Shown here piece after piece: positions 22,201 to 34,897 of a stretch of DNA of 64,000 nucleotides. A model generated the notes under the pieces. That model saw only the letters and a list, made by a program, of their open reading frames with translations. It searched no databases and was not told the origin of the DNA. The position numbers were made by a program, and so were the translations under genes. How positions within the stretch are numbered: the stretch's first letter is position 1; every line of letters begins with the position of its first letter. The DNA comes from Anas platyrhynchos (taxonomy: Eukaryota; Chordata; Aves; Anseriformes; Anatidae), in NCBI RefSeq assembly GCF_047663525.1, contig NC_092590.1, forward strand, positions 49,878,501 to 49,942,500, read 5' to 3'.

Positions 22201-25200
22201 TCGTGTCCTCCAGCAGAGTCCGCATGCCAACCACGATCTCATTATTCACTCTCTTTACTTTTGATAAAACTCCAGAGAAATGCGTGAAGGGAAAGGAAGT
22301 GGCAGAAATTGCTGCCCATTAATTTTCTTCACTGACATCAAATGTTTATTTTGTATGGGCGGGCGCAGCTGACCTGGGTGTTTGAACATGAGTTATCCTT
22401 TCTCATCCATCCAGTTGAGAACAGGTGGAAAAGGGTGATGACTCAACCCGGAGCAGTGTCTTCTGGGCAGCTCACTAGACTTTCACTTGATTTGTGATCT
22501 GCAGATGCCAGTATCTTCTGCTATCAGCAGCTACCTCATAGGCAGGGAGAGAGCTTTGAAGTGAGGCATGTGTCACTCCAGTTCCTGCTGATGCAAGTCA
22601 AGATTGCTGTAATTAAGAGGATGTGGATGCCTAGCCTGGGTTCTTGGTGGGAAGGAAGGGGAAACAATACGGCATTTCTGGAAATCGGTACAAAGGTTCT
22701 AGTCTCTGAGAGACACAGGCATTTGGAGGACCATGCAGCCCTGCCATGAAAGTCAACAGCAACATCTCTCCTGAGGCGGTGACAGTCTGACAGTGCTTGA
22801 TTCCTTTCCCAGAGACCTAGGTTGAAGCAGAGACTTCATGAGTGAAACCCATCCAGAAAGGGAATAATTTATGCAGGTGTACTACATCAGCTGCTCACCC
22901 CAGGGGAATCTGCCCAGTGGCACGTGTCTTTAGCTGCTCCACGTTTGACTGCAAAATCTTCTGCAGCATGCCTAAAGAATAAAAACAAAAAGGACAGAAT
23001 CTACAGGCGCCCATGACAACTACGAGATCTGTGTTTTTCTCTCATTTACATCAATACAAATGAAAAGCAGCCCCCTGAAAACCCAAGGGTTTTCAGCTAA
23101 GGGAAACTCTAACAGCTGTGTGCATCCCTGCCTCACCTGATGAGGCATGCAATGGCACTGAGGGATTTAATGCTACCAAATCACAGCGGTGGGATTTTAC
23201 ACGTGCTTTCCACATCTTTCAGGAACGGCCAGCCTGAAATTTGCAGAATGTCCTGGGCCATCTCCCACCTCCTGATGACAGGCCGGGCTCAGATTTGCAG
23301 TGGTGGCAGGGAACACGTTACAAATCAGGCTGGGATGAAAGTCCTGCCACACTCTAGGAGGATTTTTGGGAAGCTGCTTGCTGTTAGAGCCCTGCCCCAG
23401 GCTCTGACTGGTTAATTTTCCACACAGCATGCACCCAGCAGCTCTCATTTGACCAAATACAACCTCCAGCGCTCACCCACTCATTTTTGTGCAATTTGCA
23501 AATGCTCAGGGGCAGATTCTGACCCCAGCAGTAATTGTAAGGGCCTGAAGCGGTAAGCGGGGTGAAGCAATGCTGGATTTACACTAGAACTGGGAGCTGG
23601 CCCTCAGCTAACAATCTCCTTCTGTAATACCAGCTCCTCCATGCCGGAGAGCACTGAAACCTGCTGCCCTTTCTTCCATTTCCTCGGGCGATCACAGAAA
23701 CATTCCCCAGGACTCCAGGGCTCGTGGTCCTGCCCACGTCCTCCTGGAGTCAGCCTCCACATGGTACTACAATGCACCACCACCCACCTGACCCTGCTTC
23801 CCTGGCCCCACGGGACCAAGAAGGAAAGATGTTGTACAGGAGTCCCTATAAAAACTGAGGCTGGACCTCTGCTGTTGTAATCTGTGCACTGAGGTACCTG
23901 GGCAATGTAACTCTGGCCCCTTACCTTGCATATCACACTGCTTCACCTGCACTCTGCACACAGGTGCATATATTCAGAATACCCTGTTGCTCTCAGGTGG
24001 GCAGAATCACCACAGTATCTCTCTTCTCCACACAGCTTCTTGGGTTGCAGCCCTGCACGGTCCCTATAGAGGGGGAGAGCCATCTTAATGCATTCCAAAG
24101 TTGGACGTAGGTCATGTATTGTTTTGCAAGTACCCCCGACATATTCATTTTAAAAAGAAGAGAAAAATTGTTTAAACTTTTCCACCAAGGTAGCAAAAGC
24201 TGCCTGGCTGCTGTTCATTAAGGCACAGTCATCTCCCAGCACTCAGCTCAGAGAATGTGCGTATTTATATGAGCAGCGTGGCTGTTTGAAGAATAATGTC
24301 TACACTTGGAAAAAAAAGGCTTCTTTTTTTCTTTAGTGTCTTAGAGATTGAGCTGAAAAGAGCAGAGCAGAAATCTTCACCTTAAATCCCCCCCACAAAA
24401 CAAACAAACAAAGAACAACAACAACAAACCTACAACAAAATCTAGAAGTTCTATACTACAATGCAGAGTTTTTAAAGCTAGAACATGGTTGCCTCTAATG
24501 CCTGGAATTTTAGTTATGAGTCTTCTGTTTCCTTCATTCCATACAACTTCACTTTTTTGGCTTACTGTGATAAAGTGGCTTTCTGTAGGCAAAAGCCCTT
24601 ATGTAGTTTTTAATTATTCCATGCCCTCTGCAGCTTTCTTTTTAAGGACACCATGTAGTATAGTCAGAGCAAATAGAACCACTGTTTTAACAGTGGAGGA
24701 GCAATCTTTTATGGGCAAAGTTCCTCAAGGTGGTCCTGTACAGATGGGGTGGCAACAATTTGGGGTTACAAATCAGGCTGCCCTAGGAGGATCTTCTCCA
24801 TGGAAGTCTGTCTGACCTGAAGTGTGTTGATGCCAATGAAAGTTGCAAAGTGTAGCTTGAATAACTGAGTTTGTTAAGTGGGGTGAATAACATATCCCTT
24901 TCCTCACCTTAGTGGCTTGGGTATGAAGTCACTGTAGAGATGCGTATCACCTAATTTGAAAGCATGTGAGTAAATTACACGGTACTGCACGTTTTGAGGG
25001 ATTATCGTCTCATATGAGGACCGGGAACACGTGACAGAAATAGCGTCATGTTTTTCTTTCATATTGCATGTTATTTTCAACATCGTTCAGAGCAGCAGAG
25101 AAATAAAGTACACGTGAGAATTGCTTGGGAATTCTCTCCTGGAAGTGCAGGGAAAGTTGTAGCTTTTTAATTTATAATCTTCCTCACACAATGTTTTTTT

Positions 25201-26544
25201 CAATTTGGTTTGTAATTTTGGATGGCTGGTGAGAAAGATGGATGTACACAGGTGAACAGAGCATGGAGAAAAGACTTCACCTAGCTGTGAGCTGCTACAA
25301 TTGGGAGCTGCAACAACCTGGTCAAATCCCTTCAGCCAAGAAGCGGTCTCTGCCATCCAAAGTGAACACGTTTTGTCCCATCATCTTTACAAAGACGCAT
25401 CTGGCCCATGCCGTGACAAAAGGGCTGTTGTTTCTTTGCTGCTTGCCCATTTCTCATCTCTGCTGCATACATCGGTTTGTTGGCGTGTGACTCAGGCCCC
25501 TTAGGAAAGCTCTCAGGAGGAGTCAAACTCAAGTCCTATCTTCCGGTGTGAGAATCAAACACAGATTTTAGAAATAAACATGTGGAAAGCCCTTTGCCTG
25601 GCTGTTGGAAGGACCCCTTACTGCAAGCCCAATTCATGTGCAGGTTTGCTTTGCTTTTGCTTTCTGCAGCGGAAGCAGAGCGCAGAGTGCTTGGTGTAAG
25701 CGCAGCTCATCATATTTCCCTCGATCTGAATGGTTTTCTCTCTGAATCATCCTGCTCCCAGGAAGAGGAGGACATCTGGCACTGTCTTGCCACAGCTGAG
25801 TTTTTGCCACTGGTGCATCAGGAGGTGAATTTTCTTTACCTACCTGAAGTCATTTGGTATGTGAAGAAACAATGAATCACAAAGAGAAGCCTAAAGCAAT
25901 TAGAAATTCCTTTCCTCTCACCTTTGCCAAAGCTAGATTTTTCCCCAGAACAAAGCCCGGGCAAGCCTTCCTACGCACAACAATGATTACGTAGATCGCT
26001 CTGGATTTTGTTTTTTTCACAGACCATGAGTAAGCAAAGAAATTGAGGAGAACACTCTATTTCATGGGCATGTTTGTTATGCTTCCTTGGAAATCCCGTT
26101 GTTAGCTGGTAGTACCTGCATTTGGCTACAAGTCCCGTGCCCTCCTGACGTCGGCTGCCTTTAATTAATTGTACTAGCAAATAAACATGAAATGCGACAA
26201 ACTACAAATGCGCCACCGGACTAAGTCAGCCCTTGCAATTTGGGTGGTCATTTCACCGTGATGAAGTGGGACCAGTGAGTGAGTGCCTTGTGATGCTGCT
26301 TCCAGCCTCACACGTCCATCTGTCAGCGAAACCTGTGCACCTCATGCACCTTCCTCCTTGCGTGTTGTGTCTGTCCCCAGCAGGCTGGAATGTGGAGCCA
26401 AAGCTTTCCCAGGAGAGGACTGCTGAGACACACCACATGAGTAAGGTCTTGTTTGCATAAAGATTACATACTCATGCTGTGAAGAAGGCTTCCTAAGCAC
26501 AGTCTCATTTCCTTCTGCAAGTAAGTTTGCCTTCATGTAGGAAA

Positions 26545-26577
26545 AACAAAACAAAAAAACAAAAAAACAAAAAAACT
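26545..26577. repeat. A-rich (CAAAAAAA)n tract
   Basis: AAACAAAACAAAAAAAC-type units repeat across about 30 bp. The Lys/Asn-rich plus-strand frame over it (from 26527) is composition-driven. Confidence 0.8.
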
Positions 26578-27538
26578 GTTCTTGAAGTCCTTGGACAGAA
26601 ACCTGTTTACATTGGCATGCTACAAAACTGTCCTCTTGGCATGTTTGGGTTCTCCTGGTCTGACTGCATGGGGACACACAGTGCTCTGAAGCAAAACCGA
26701 GTCTCCATGGTGAGTGAGGTTCATGTCTTGTACTCACATGGGCTGTACTTTGCTCGCAAAAAGTCTCGTTCCACTCTCAAATTCAACGTGACCAACACAC
26801 AAGCATATGCATCGCTCCTCCTGTCCCTGTGGGCTACACCCAAGAGGTTTCAGTGGGGACACATCTGCATCCAGTGGGGAAGGAGCGACCTGGAGGTACT
26901 GAATGCACCGCTGAGCACTGAGCTTTGGTCTCCACCAAAGGCTTTCCCTGAAATGTAGAGCTTAGCTCTGTTCCATTGCCATGGTAAAAGGTAACTCACC
27001 TACACGGTGGGAAATGAACTGGTTTCAGATGAATGCAGGAGCTGGTATGGGAGAGCAGGAGCTGAGAGGAGATGCTGGTGGTGAAAGGGATTAGTGTCAA
27101 AATCAGCTTTCTGGCAGAGAAAGAGATCTTTGTCTCTATTCCCTCCTACCTGGGTTATGTTGATCCGAGTTACAGAAGGGCAGGATGGATTTACCCATTT
27201 CGTGTAACAGGATTTGTCCCCTGCTCTGCCTTCTGAAACCTTCGTTTGAGATTTACCTGCTTCGCTGATACTGAACGATGTCTTCCATTCTTAACTCCAG
27301 AAGGTTGTTCCCAAGCTTGCTCAAGTTGCATGGAATTAACACGTTTCTAAACAAAGAGAGAGAGAGAAAATGTAATGTGTTTGACTAAATTTAAATTATT
27401 TTAAGATTTAAATAAATACTATTTTAACATGCATGAAACAGGTCACTGCAGCCAGAAAACCATTTTTCCCCACATTAGTAGGTTGGTGGCAAATAAAATT
27501 AAAGGCACTTAAAAGAAAGAGCTGAGCTGGAAAAAATG

Positions 27539-27589
27539 AATCATAGAATCATAGAATAATAGAGTATCCTGAGTTGGAAGAGACCCATA
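27539..27589 (-). mobile_element. CR1 3'-tail stub
   Basis: The plus strand shows a CATAGAAT-type tandem (AATCATAGAATCATAGAAT), then GAGTTGGAAGAGACCCATA. This is the reverse complement of the extreme 3' end of a CR1 element. Only about 50 bp remain, so this is a heavily 5'-truncated insertion. It lies in the intergenic DNA between AREG and EREG. Confidence 0.8.
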
Positions 27590-29296
27590 TGCACAAAACT
27601 TTGTTTGAAAACTCAGAAATGGCCATACGGTTTCAATTCAAGAGTCATGTTTCAAGCATCCTGCCCCACACGAATGCCAAATGCTTCATTTTGCAGGTGT
27701 TCCGTGTGGCACCGTAAGTGACATGGTAGGTAAACACTTTAAAAGTTTTGAAGGAAACTGAAAGGAAGAGAAGCCAGGCTGCTTGGGGCCCTGTGGACCT
27801 ACACCGACAAGTGGCCTCGCACTAAAATTTAGGAATGCCTCTGCAAAAGGGATTTTCACCCAAGCTCTATCCCATTCCCACTGCTAACTGGAGAGTCAGT
27901 GTATTTCCAGCGTGCACCCACACAGCAGAGCTGACACCTGTGCCATTAGCCCCGCTGTGGATGTGGCTCTCGTTTCCAAAGTCCAAGCTGGGCCTGTGAG
28001 GATTTTTGGGCTGATGGGACTTTGCTGGTTGGACCGCTGATAGGCAGCATGTACCCATCTCACCATCCATGTGCATTGTGGCATTGCTGAAGTGGCTGTC
28101 CCTTGTCAGCAATCCCATGAGCCAGACCTTTGGTGCAGTGAGTGGGGCACCAAGGCAGCCTCTCCACTGCTGCTGAGCTCCGGTGTCTGAAACAGAGACT
28201 CCCTGCTGTCCTGCAGGTGGAAATCCACAAGGGAGGCAGCCAGGTAAGGCATCGCTTCACCAGTAAACAGAGGAGACTCCGAGGGAAAGCTTTTTCTGAC
28301 ACAGCTCCGCACCCAGTACGAAGAGAGCCACGAATGCACAAACGCCATTTCCTCGCCACCCACGGCTGCCAAATTACCAGCAGGGCAATCAGACATCTCT
28401 CCGTCCTGGGTGGCCGCTGGTGGGCAAAGTGCGTCAGGGCTGAGCTCAGTGCCAAATCCTCGGGAGGACGCAGTGACTCCTGCATTCTCAGACCGTGAGC
28501 TCGAGTGGTTCGTTTTGAAGTTGATGAATTTGCAGGAAGGGCGGCTTTGGGGTGAATAAAATCCATCATTCCCTTGGGAATTGCTTCCAGCCTCTGCCAA
28601 AGACGGGCCTAGTTTCAAGGTACCTGTGGCTATGAGGGACAAGACTGACTAAATGCCCTTGGTGGCCGCACAGCTGTCCAGAGCCTCCTGAGTGCTCTGG
28701 GTTTGGAAAGAAAGGAAGACTTTGCTGGTAAATGTCAGGAAACTGAGCCTTGCAGTAATGATTAACCACACCGAGGACAGCGTGCACAAGGAACGGTGAG
28801 AACCTTCTAGGAGATGTGGTTTGTGCCTTTCAGATCAGGACAGACCAAAGCCATGTGTCTGCCCCTATGGAGAATCTGACTTTCCAACCTCGATTTCTAT
28901 TCCCAAAGAGGACAGTACACTAAAATTGCATAAGTATTGTTTCCATGGGGGTGTCAGCAATGCTGCAAGCTTTGTGTTAAGAAAACTCTGAAACTCTTCA
29001 TTTCTATGTTTTTCAGTGCATACAAAAAAATAAATTATTTATTTATTTTTTATTTTTTTTTGGTAAGCTCAGAATGTTCTCTGCTATTTGGGGCACAAAA
29101 TGCTTCTTTTCCCCAGGAGACTTCTGAATGTTGCTTCCTTCTGCCAGCTAACTCCTGGTGGCAGGATGGGGCAGGGAGGCAAAAAATTGGGGATGTGGAA
29201 GTGGGAGATGTAGTCCTTGAGGTGACCACTAGGCGGGAATGAAACCAATGGCAGAAGATTCATGGGGCACTGACCTGTACAGGAATACTGACTAAT

Positions 29297-29299
<3 letters not shown>

Positions 29300-29329
<30 letters not shown>

Positions 29330-29395
29330 CCTTTCTTTGCTTGATTTAGATTATTGGAACAAAAAAGCTTGTGTGAGTCAAAAAAAAAAAAAAAA
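29300..29395. repeat. Poly(T)30 followed by poly(A)16
   Basis: Thirty consecutive T at 29300-29329, then 50 bp of mixed sequence, then sixteen A at 29380-29395. The two runs are complementary and could pair. No flanking target-site duplication was seen. Confidence 0.85.
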
Positions 29396-30204
29396 GTTTT
29401 AAACAGTGCTGAACTGGCTGAAATAGCCCAGTCCAGTGACCCTAGTGGAAAGGAAACTAAGTAAATGGATTAATTCGCTGGGAGAAGAAACAATCCCAAG
29501 TCAGAAAGTTTTTGCTTGCGGCTAACTTCAACATTGTGTTCTTTTGCTATCACAATCTCACCATCTTTTCTTGCCCTCGTCTAAACTCTTCAGTTTGGTT
29601 TCCATCACCTCCCTCTCAGAAGTGACCTGACATGGGTATCCTGATGGAGATCCATCTCCCACTACCTATTATCCTCTCCTAAATTAAGCCCTATTTCCCC
29701 TCCTCTGCTGCCTAAGTGACAGCCGTCCTGGCAGAGGCAGCTAAACTGGCTTTTCTTCCTCATTCATGTGGCTTGTACAACTGCCTCCGCTTCCCGTTAT
29801 AATGAAGGGCATTGACAACCAGCCTGAAGATCCAGAACTGAAAGAGGACCACAGGACCACTGGGGACCACTGGCAAACATTCACGGACCAGTGGTGAAAT
29901 TGAGGCTGCTGCTGGTTCACTATTGCATCTCCTCTCCTGAATTCCTGCTGGGTTTTCCTATCAAGACTTCGATGCCCTCTGATGACTGGGTCAGAAAGAT
30001 CAAACTGGCATCCAGCGGGGGTAGGGCAGAGAGGTTTCTCAATATTTTTTGATCAATTGTTGTAATCTCCCAGTTTGCCGGGAAAGCTTTTAATCATACA
30101 GGGTGGAATTATATAATGGGAGTGCTGGAGTAATTTAGGTTTGGCACTAGCTTTATTAAAATAATAATAATTATTTGTGCAAGACCAAACTTCCACCTTT
30201 ACTG

Positions 30205-30335
30205 ATGGAGCACCTTCCTTCCTTTCTTGCTTGCTTGCTTCCTTCATCCCTTTCATCCATCGTTTCTTCCCTCCTTCCATGTGTTCATCTGTCCATCCGT
30301 CCATCCATCTGTCCACCCATCCTTTCTTCGTCACC
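30205..30335. repeat. Imperfect (CCTT)n / (CCAT)n microsatellite tract
   Basis: Pyrimidine-rich run beginning CCTTCCTTCCTTTC, then CTTG units, then repeated CCATC and CCGTC units to about 30330. Long open frames across it on either strand are products of the repeat and carry no protein signal. Confidence 0.85.
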
Positions 30336-33300
30336 AAGAAGGATGGCTGCTACTGACCCAGCCCGGCTCTGCAATGAGTGAGTGATTTGTAAGTCTTTCC
30401 AGCCCTTTTCACCTCCCCTCCTCCCTGTGCCCCAAATCTGGCCTTCTCACGAGCAGCACCAAGGTGAGGTGCCAGCTGCTCTGCGCAATCTCAGACTTGC
30501 CTCAGTGGAGACTGGAACCAGTTGTCCAAACATCCTCCGCCTCCGTGATGTAACCCAAGATCGTCAGGGAGGCTTCCTCCGGCTCTCAGCAAGCTCGGGG
30601 CATTACTGGCTGACGCACTCCAAGGAAACCCGTCGAGGGGGACACATGACTCACAGAGGCTTGAGATTGCCACAGCACCTCTAGTGACATTACCACGAAG
30701 CACGCAATAGGCAAGGCGGCAGCTGGACAGAGAAAGGTCAGCCTCTGGAGCTTGGTGTGTCGCCGTGTCCTCTGTTGTGTGGGCCACTAGGGATGAGCGT
30801 GCTATGGCCGTGACCATGGGCACTACGGCTACGAGGACTCCAGGTTTAGTAACAGCAGGCACGCAACAGATGCTGAAAAACCTTCCCCCTCAAGAAGTGA
30901 TAAGCGAAGGACGGCTTAATTTGCTGTGCCTGCTCCCACGCTGATCTCTTGGCAGCTTTGTGCCTGGCTGCTGTTCTTCTTACTAAAACCACTATGCTCC
31001 CTCTTACTAAAAAATAAGGATGGATGTTGTGAGCAGGGGAAACATTAACAAAAGTAACTTTTGCACAAAAGCTAAGCACTTTGGAGAGTTCACAGTACTT
31101 CAGAAAAGCACTGTCCTTCCACAGACCACCAACACAGGAGTTGTTGCTATTTTCCTAGATCTGACAGCCAAGGTCTTGAAAGCAAGCGTCAGTCATCCTT
31201 TGCCTGAATCTCAAGAGGCTGGAATGGGTTTCAGATAGGAGATACAGATGTGTGGGCAAGAATCACACAGCAGGGATACTGACAGGGCAGGTCTGAGGTG
31301 GGATAGGTCTGAAAATGACAGAGAGATGTCAAAGACAGCTGATGGGAGATGTGGGTGCTCAGCGCTCCAGAGAGCTCCTGCCAAAAGCATCTCATGGAAA
31401 AACTGCACAGTGACATGGTGGTGGCCCTGGGGACATCTGGATGCTTCAGTATCAGCTGGGTCTTGCCATTACTGGTCTCTAGTTTGCATCCCCACCTGTT
31501 CCATGCATTTTCTCTGCTGTGATGCAGCCGGACATGGGGACTGGAGAACTTCCCTGGCAGGACACAAAGCTGTTTGGCAAGAAGAGCTTGCGCAGGGCAG
31601 CCCAGGGGGCACCGTGCAGGCACTCTCACCAACAGAGACAGCCAAAGGTGTCTCTGAAAGCGGGCGGTGAGGGTGAGGAAGAGCTGCACCAGAGAGATGG
31701 AGGTGGTGCCAGCAGAAACCATGGAAGGAATGAGGGAGGTTCACTCTCTGAGAGAAATTACCTGGGGTGTGTCGTCAGGACCCGGCTGCGTGGTTGCTGG
31801 ACTGGCAATCTAAGTCCAGCCGGCAAGCTGTTGAGGTGGCAGGCTGGTATGTGGCCCCAAGCTTCTCAGTTGCTCAATCATATGCAGGAGTGAGAAAAAT
31901 ACAGGGTCTGGAAGGGCTGCTATGGGCTGGGATTAAGATGAGCAACAGGGTAGGTGGAGAAAACCCAAGCCAAACTAAAACAGTCAGCTAAAAGTTAAGA
32001 CGTAGGAAAACAAAATCCTGCCTAAGTCTGAAACTGGACTGTTTCTCTCAAATTTCCCCAACCCGGAAAGCCAAGGGCAGGGTAATCCTCATGCTGCTGC
32101 TGTCACTGCAGTTTAAAACTTGTGTGATTGCTGCAATGGAGGGCTGCAGAGGAAAGAAGCATTTCTGGTACTGAAGTTGCTCATGGCCGGAGGGGCTGGC
32201 AGACCTGTGGAGAGCAAGGCAGGGTATAATTTAAAGCCTTTCAGACTTGAGCTTTGCTAATAGCACCTCAAATACACGGGGTCATCATTTACAAAAGGTT
32301 AGCCGAGCGGCTGGAGTCTCTATGATGCCCCAAGAGGAGCAGCAAGGGCAGTGTGTGGGAGTGGGAGCAAAGCCTCTGGGTTGAGCCTTGCCGCAGAGTC
32401 CAGGAACAGTTTCTGGAGGATGAACAGAGACCGGCCAGAGCGGTTCACAGCCAAGCCGGGAAGCCTGAGGTGGAAACAAAGATGTGTCACCATCCTAACT
32501 GGGTCACAGCAGGAATGGCAGGAGGCTCCAAGAATTGATTTTTGCCCCATCTTCCCAGCGGAGAGGGCCATGCTAGCAGCAGGCTGGGGCTGGGGTTGCC
32601 ATTCACTGTCACCAGTCACCCAGCAGAACAGGTTCCCCGGTGACAACCGGATTACAGGAGAAGGAGAGAGGAAGTGAAAAGCTGAAGAGCAGCTAATGAG
32701 GGCCCTACGACACCGGGCCCAATTAGCAGGGATTGACCAACAGTCCCCTTCTAACTGGATGCCAGGGAAAAAACAGTACTGCCTAGCCCCAGAAGCTGGT
32801 GGTACGTCTGCCAGAGAGGGACCCCGAGTGCAGGCACACGAGAAGGTCCACAGTGAACAAAGCACATGGTGAGGAGCACAGGAATTGCCGCCGTGCCAGG
32901 CCACAGCACTGCAACCAGAGCTCACACCCGGTGCCTTTGAGCATCTGGGCCCTCCTGCTGCGTGCTGCTGGAGCTATCTGTCGTGAGTAACGTCAGTCTG
33001 TGCTCAGATCATGCCTTTGCTTTGCTCAGTAGACATCTTTCCTCCTCCTCACCTCATGCACTGCCTTCGGGGCAGCTTGGGGAAGAGCAGAGCGGTGGAA
33101 ATGGGCAGAACCTGGGTAGAGCTATCTCACTGCAGCCCTGCTCTGCCCAACCACACCTGTGCTGCGCTTGGTGCTTGTAAGCGGGAAGATAACAGGGAAA
33201 GTAAATCAAAGTCAGGATGTGAGTACCAAGGCAGGGAAGAAGCAGAGCTATCATTTCACGTGACTCATCTTTTCCAAAGGAAAGGGTGTAGGCCGCATGG

Positions 33301-34444
33301 CCAGGGGCAGAGCACTTGGGCAAACCTGTCCCACCTTGCCTCCCACTGCTAGCTCCAAGGGTCTTCCTTGCACCACTCCTTGCCCAGAGCCTTGCTATAA
33401 TTGGCCTCCTTTTGCCCGTTTGCTGCAGATGTGCGTGGAAGAGCTCCCACGTCTCTTTCCATGGCAAGACAGAGACAAGATGATACAGAGATGGGATGAT
33501 ACTAGGCAGATTGAAGCACTATTACCTTCAACACGCAGTGGAAAAACAAGGAAGGGAGGTTCTGGTGATCCCCCCTTTCACTTGTTTGATCTTGAGAGCA
33601 CTTCAGACACGATGATACTTGAAGGAGATGGAGAACGAGCCAGGTTATTCCTCCACAAGGGCCTCTGCCTGACTGAGCCGGAAGCTTTTGCAATGTGCTG
33701 GGCAAGCATCACTTCTCCTTACAGAGACGGGAGCTTCTGCAATAGCACTCTCACTTTGTGATGTTTCAGGTCCCACCAGCTTCCTTACCAAGATCCTGTT
33801 GCACACCCACAAACATCAAGCAACACAGAGCAATGCAGTACGCAAAGACCAGGAATGGTGTCGAGGTTGCACTCGTCTCACATATTCTTGAAGCGTGAGA
33901 AGCGGTGGGGTTAACGTGGACGATTCAAGTTTTGCAAGGCCCCTTCCTGTTCACAGCAAGCACAACGCTGGGTGCGGCTAAACCCAGCAGGCTGTTCTGT
34001 CATTATTTCAGACCAGCAATATATCTGCATGGAGCACAAACTTGCAAGCTTTCCTTTCCCCTGTTCACAGCTTTACGACAGACACTACGGGGAGGACTGG
34101 AGTGCTGGTACTGCTCCTGCAGAAGCTTTCTTCCTGTAGCTAGATTCATACACGAAGTTGCAGTGTGCTAATGTGGTCAGCTGTGGAGGCTTATTAACTT
34201 GAAACACCACTGTTGTAATCCAGGACATATCCAACACAACTTTCCTGAACATAGGGATGAGCCCAGATCCATGCTGCTGTCACACAGCCTGGATAAGCAG
34301 CGCTAGGAGCTGCACTGTTCCTTTAAGTCTTCCTTCAGTTTTGCTGGCTAATAGCTATGTTTGTTGGAACTAAGGTGCATGGTATTAGAAGCAGTGGTTT
34401 GTCCATCCAAAATTAACTGCTGGAGCTTCAAACATCCTGCTCAA

Positions 34445-34469
34445 CCAAGCCAAGCCAAGCCAAGATTCA
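34445..34469. repeat. (CCAAG)n pentamer repeat just past EREG 3' end
   Basis: Four to five tandem CCAAG units, located about 25 bp beyond the predicted EREG cleavage site. Short, with no known function. Confidence 0.75.
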
Positions 34470-34489
34470 CTTCAATGAAAACACAGAGA

Positions 34490-34836
34490 CATTTTGACTT
34501 TGTCTAGAACTTTTATTTCAAGGAGTAAAATTGTTTTGAACATATTCACAAGAATAAATATAAAATTACTCTTCAGAGTAAGACCACTTTTTACAAAAAT
34601 ATATCTCTATCGCACAGAACCACTTACGTGGGGTTCGCATTAAGAAATATTTCATAAAAAAAATAAAACACTGAAAATAAAATGCTTGACCTATACTGAT
34701 TGGATCACCAAACAATTGAAATTTGTAAAAGGATATAAATATTGTAAATATTGTTAATAAAAATAACATTTAAATAGATGGGAAGACTCTGAGTCTGTCC
34801 GGATGAACAGAACACTGTACAAAGCGATTGTTTCTT
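34490..34836 (-). other. EREG: EREG 3' untranslated region, AU-rich
   Basis: Very AT-rich after the stop, with several ATTTA pentamers on the minus strand (CTATTTAAA, AATATTTACA, AATATTTATA, ATATTTATT). This is typical of unstable growth-factor mRNAs. It ends about 20 nt after an AATAAA signal. Sharp loss of the AT-rich composition left of 34490 supports the boundary. Confidence 0.8.
34512..34517 (-). promoter_or_regulatory. EREG: EREG poly(A) signal AATAAA
   Basis: AATAAA on the minus strand (TGAAATAAAAGTTC), about 320 nt past the stop. Another AATAAA on the minus strand lies within the upstream UTR and could give a shorter mRNA. Confidence 0.7.
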
Positions 34837-34897
34837 CTACAGGGCACCGACCTCCTTGTATTCACTGGTGTTCGTATGTCTCTTCTTGTGTCGGTAC
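34837..34897 (-). CDS. EREG: EREG coding exon 5 (cytoplasmic tail and stop)
   Basis: The acceptor is CTACTTTCAG/GTACCG. It encodes YRHKKRHTNTSEYKEVGAL and TAG (34839-34837). The tail is basic next to the membrane, and the tyrosine motif aligns with human EYERV. The end is about seven residues shorter than the human tail. Confidence 0.92.

Larger units (their letters stand above)
19290..34489. other. Intergenic between AREG promoter and EREG 3' end
   Basis: No protein gene is recognised. The longest open frames (for example minus 21383-20805 and minus 32925-32320) are Ser/Pro/Leu/Trp-rich shadows of GC-rich DNA without domains. The stretch holds the CR1 stub at 27539, the homopolymer pair at 29300, the microsatellite at 30205, three imperfect TGTGGTGAAT repeats at 21747-21791, and AP-1 heptamers at 22439, 25488, 29374, 30647 and 33261. 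The AP-1 sites make it a reasonable place to look for shared enhancers. Confidence 0.6.

Noticed and set aside
28060..28642. Overlapping minus-strand open frames of 169 and 178 codons
   Set aside because: Overlap in two frames, no recognisable domain or splice structure.
32320..32925. Minus-strand open frame of 201 codons
   Set aside because: Cys/Ser/Leu/Trp composition, no domain, no splice context and no neighbours supporting a gene.
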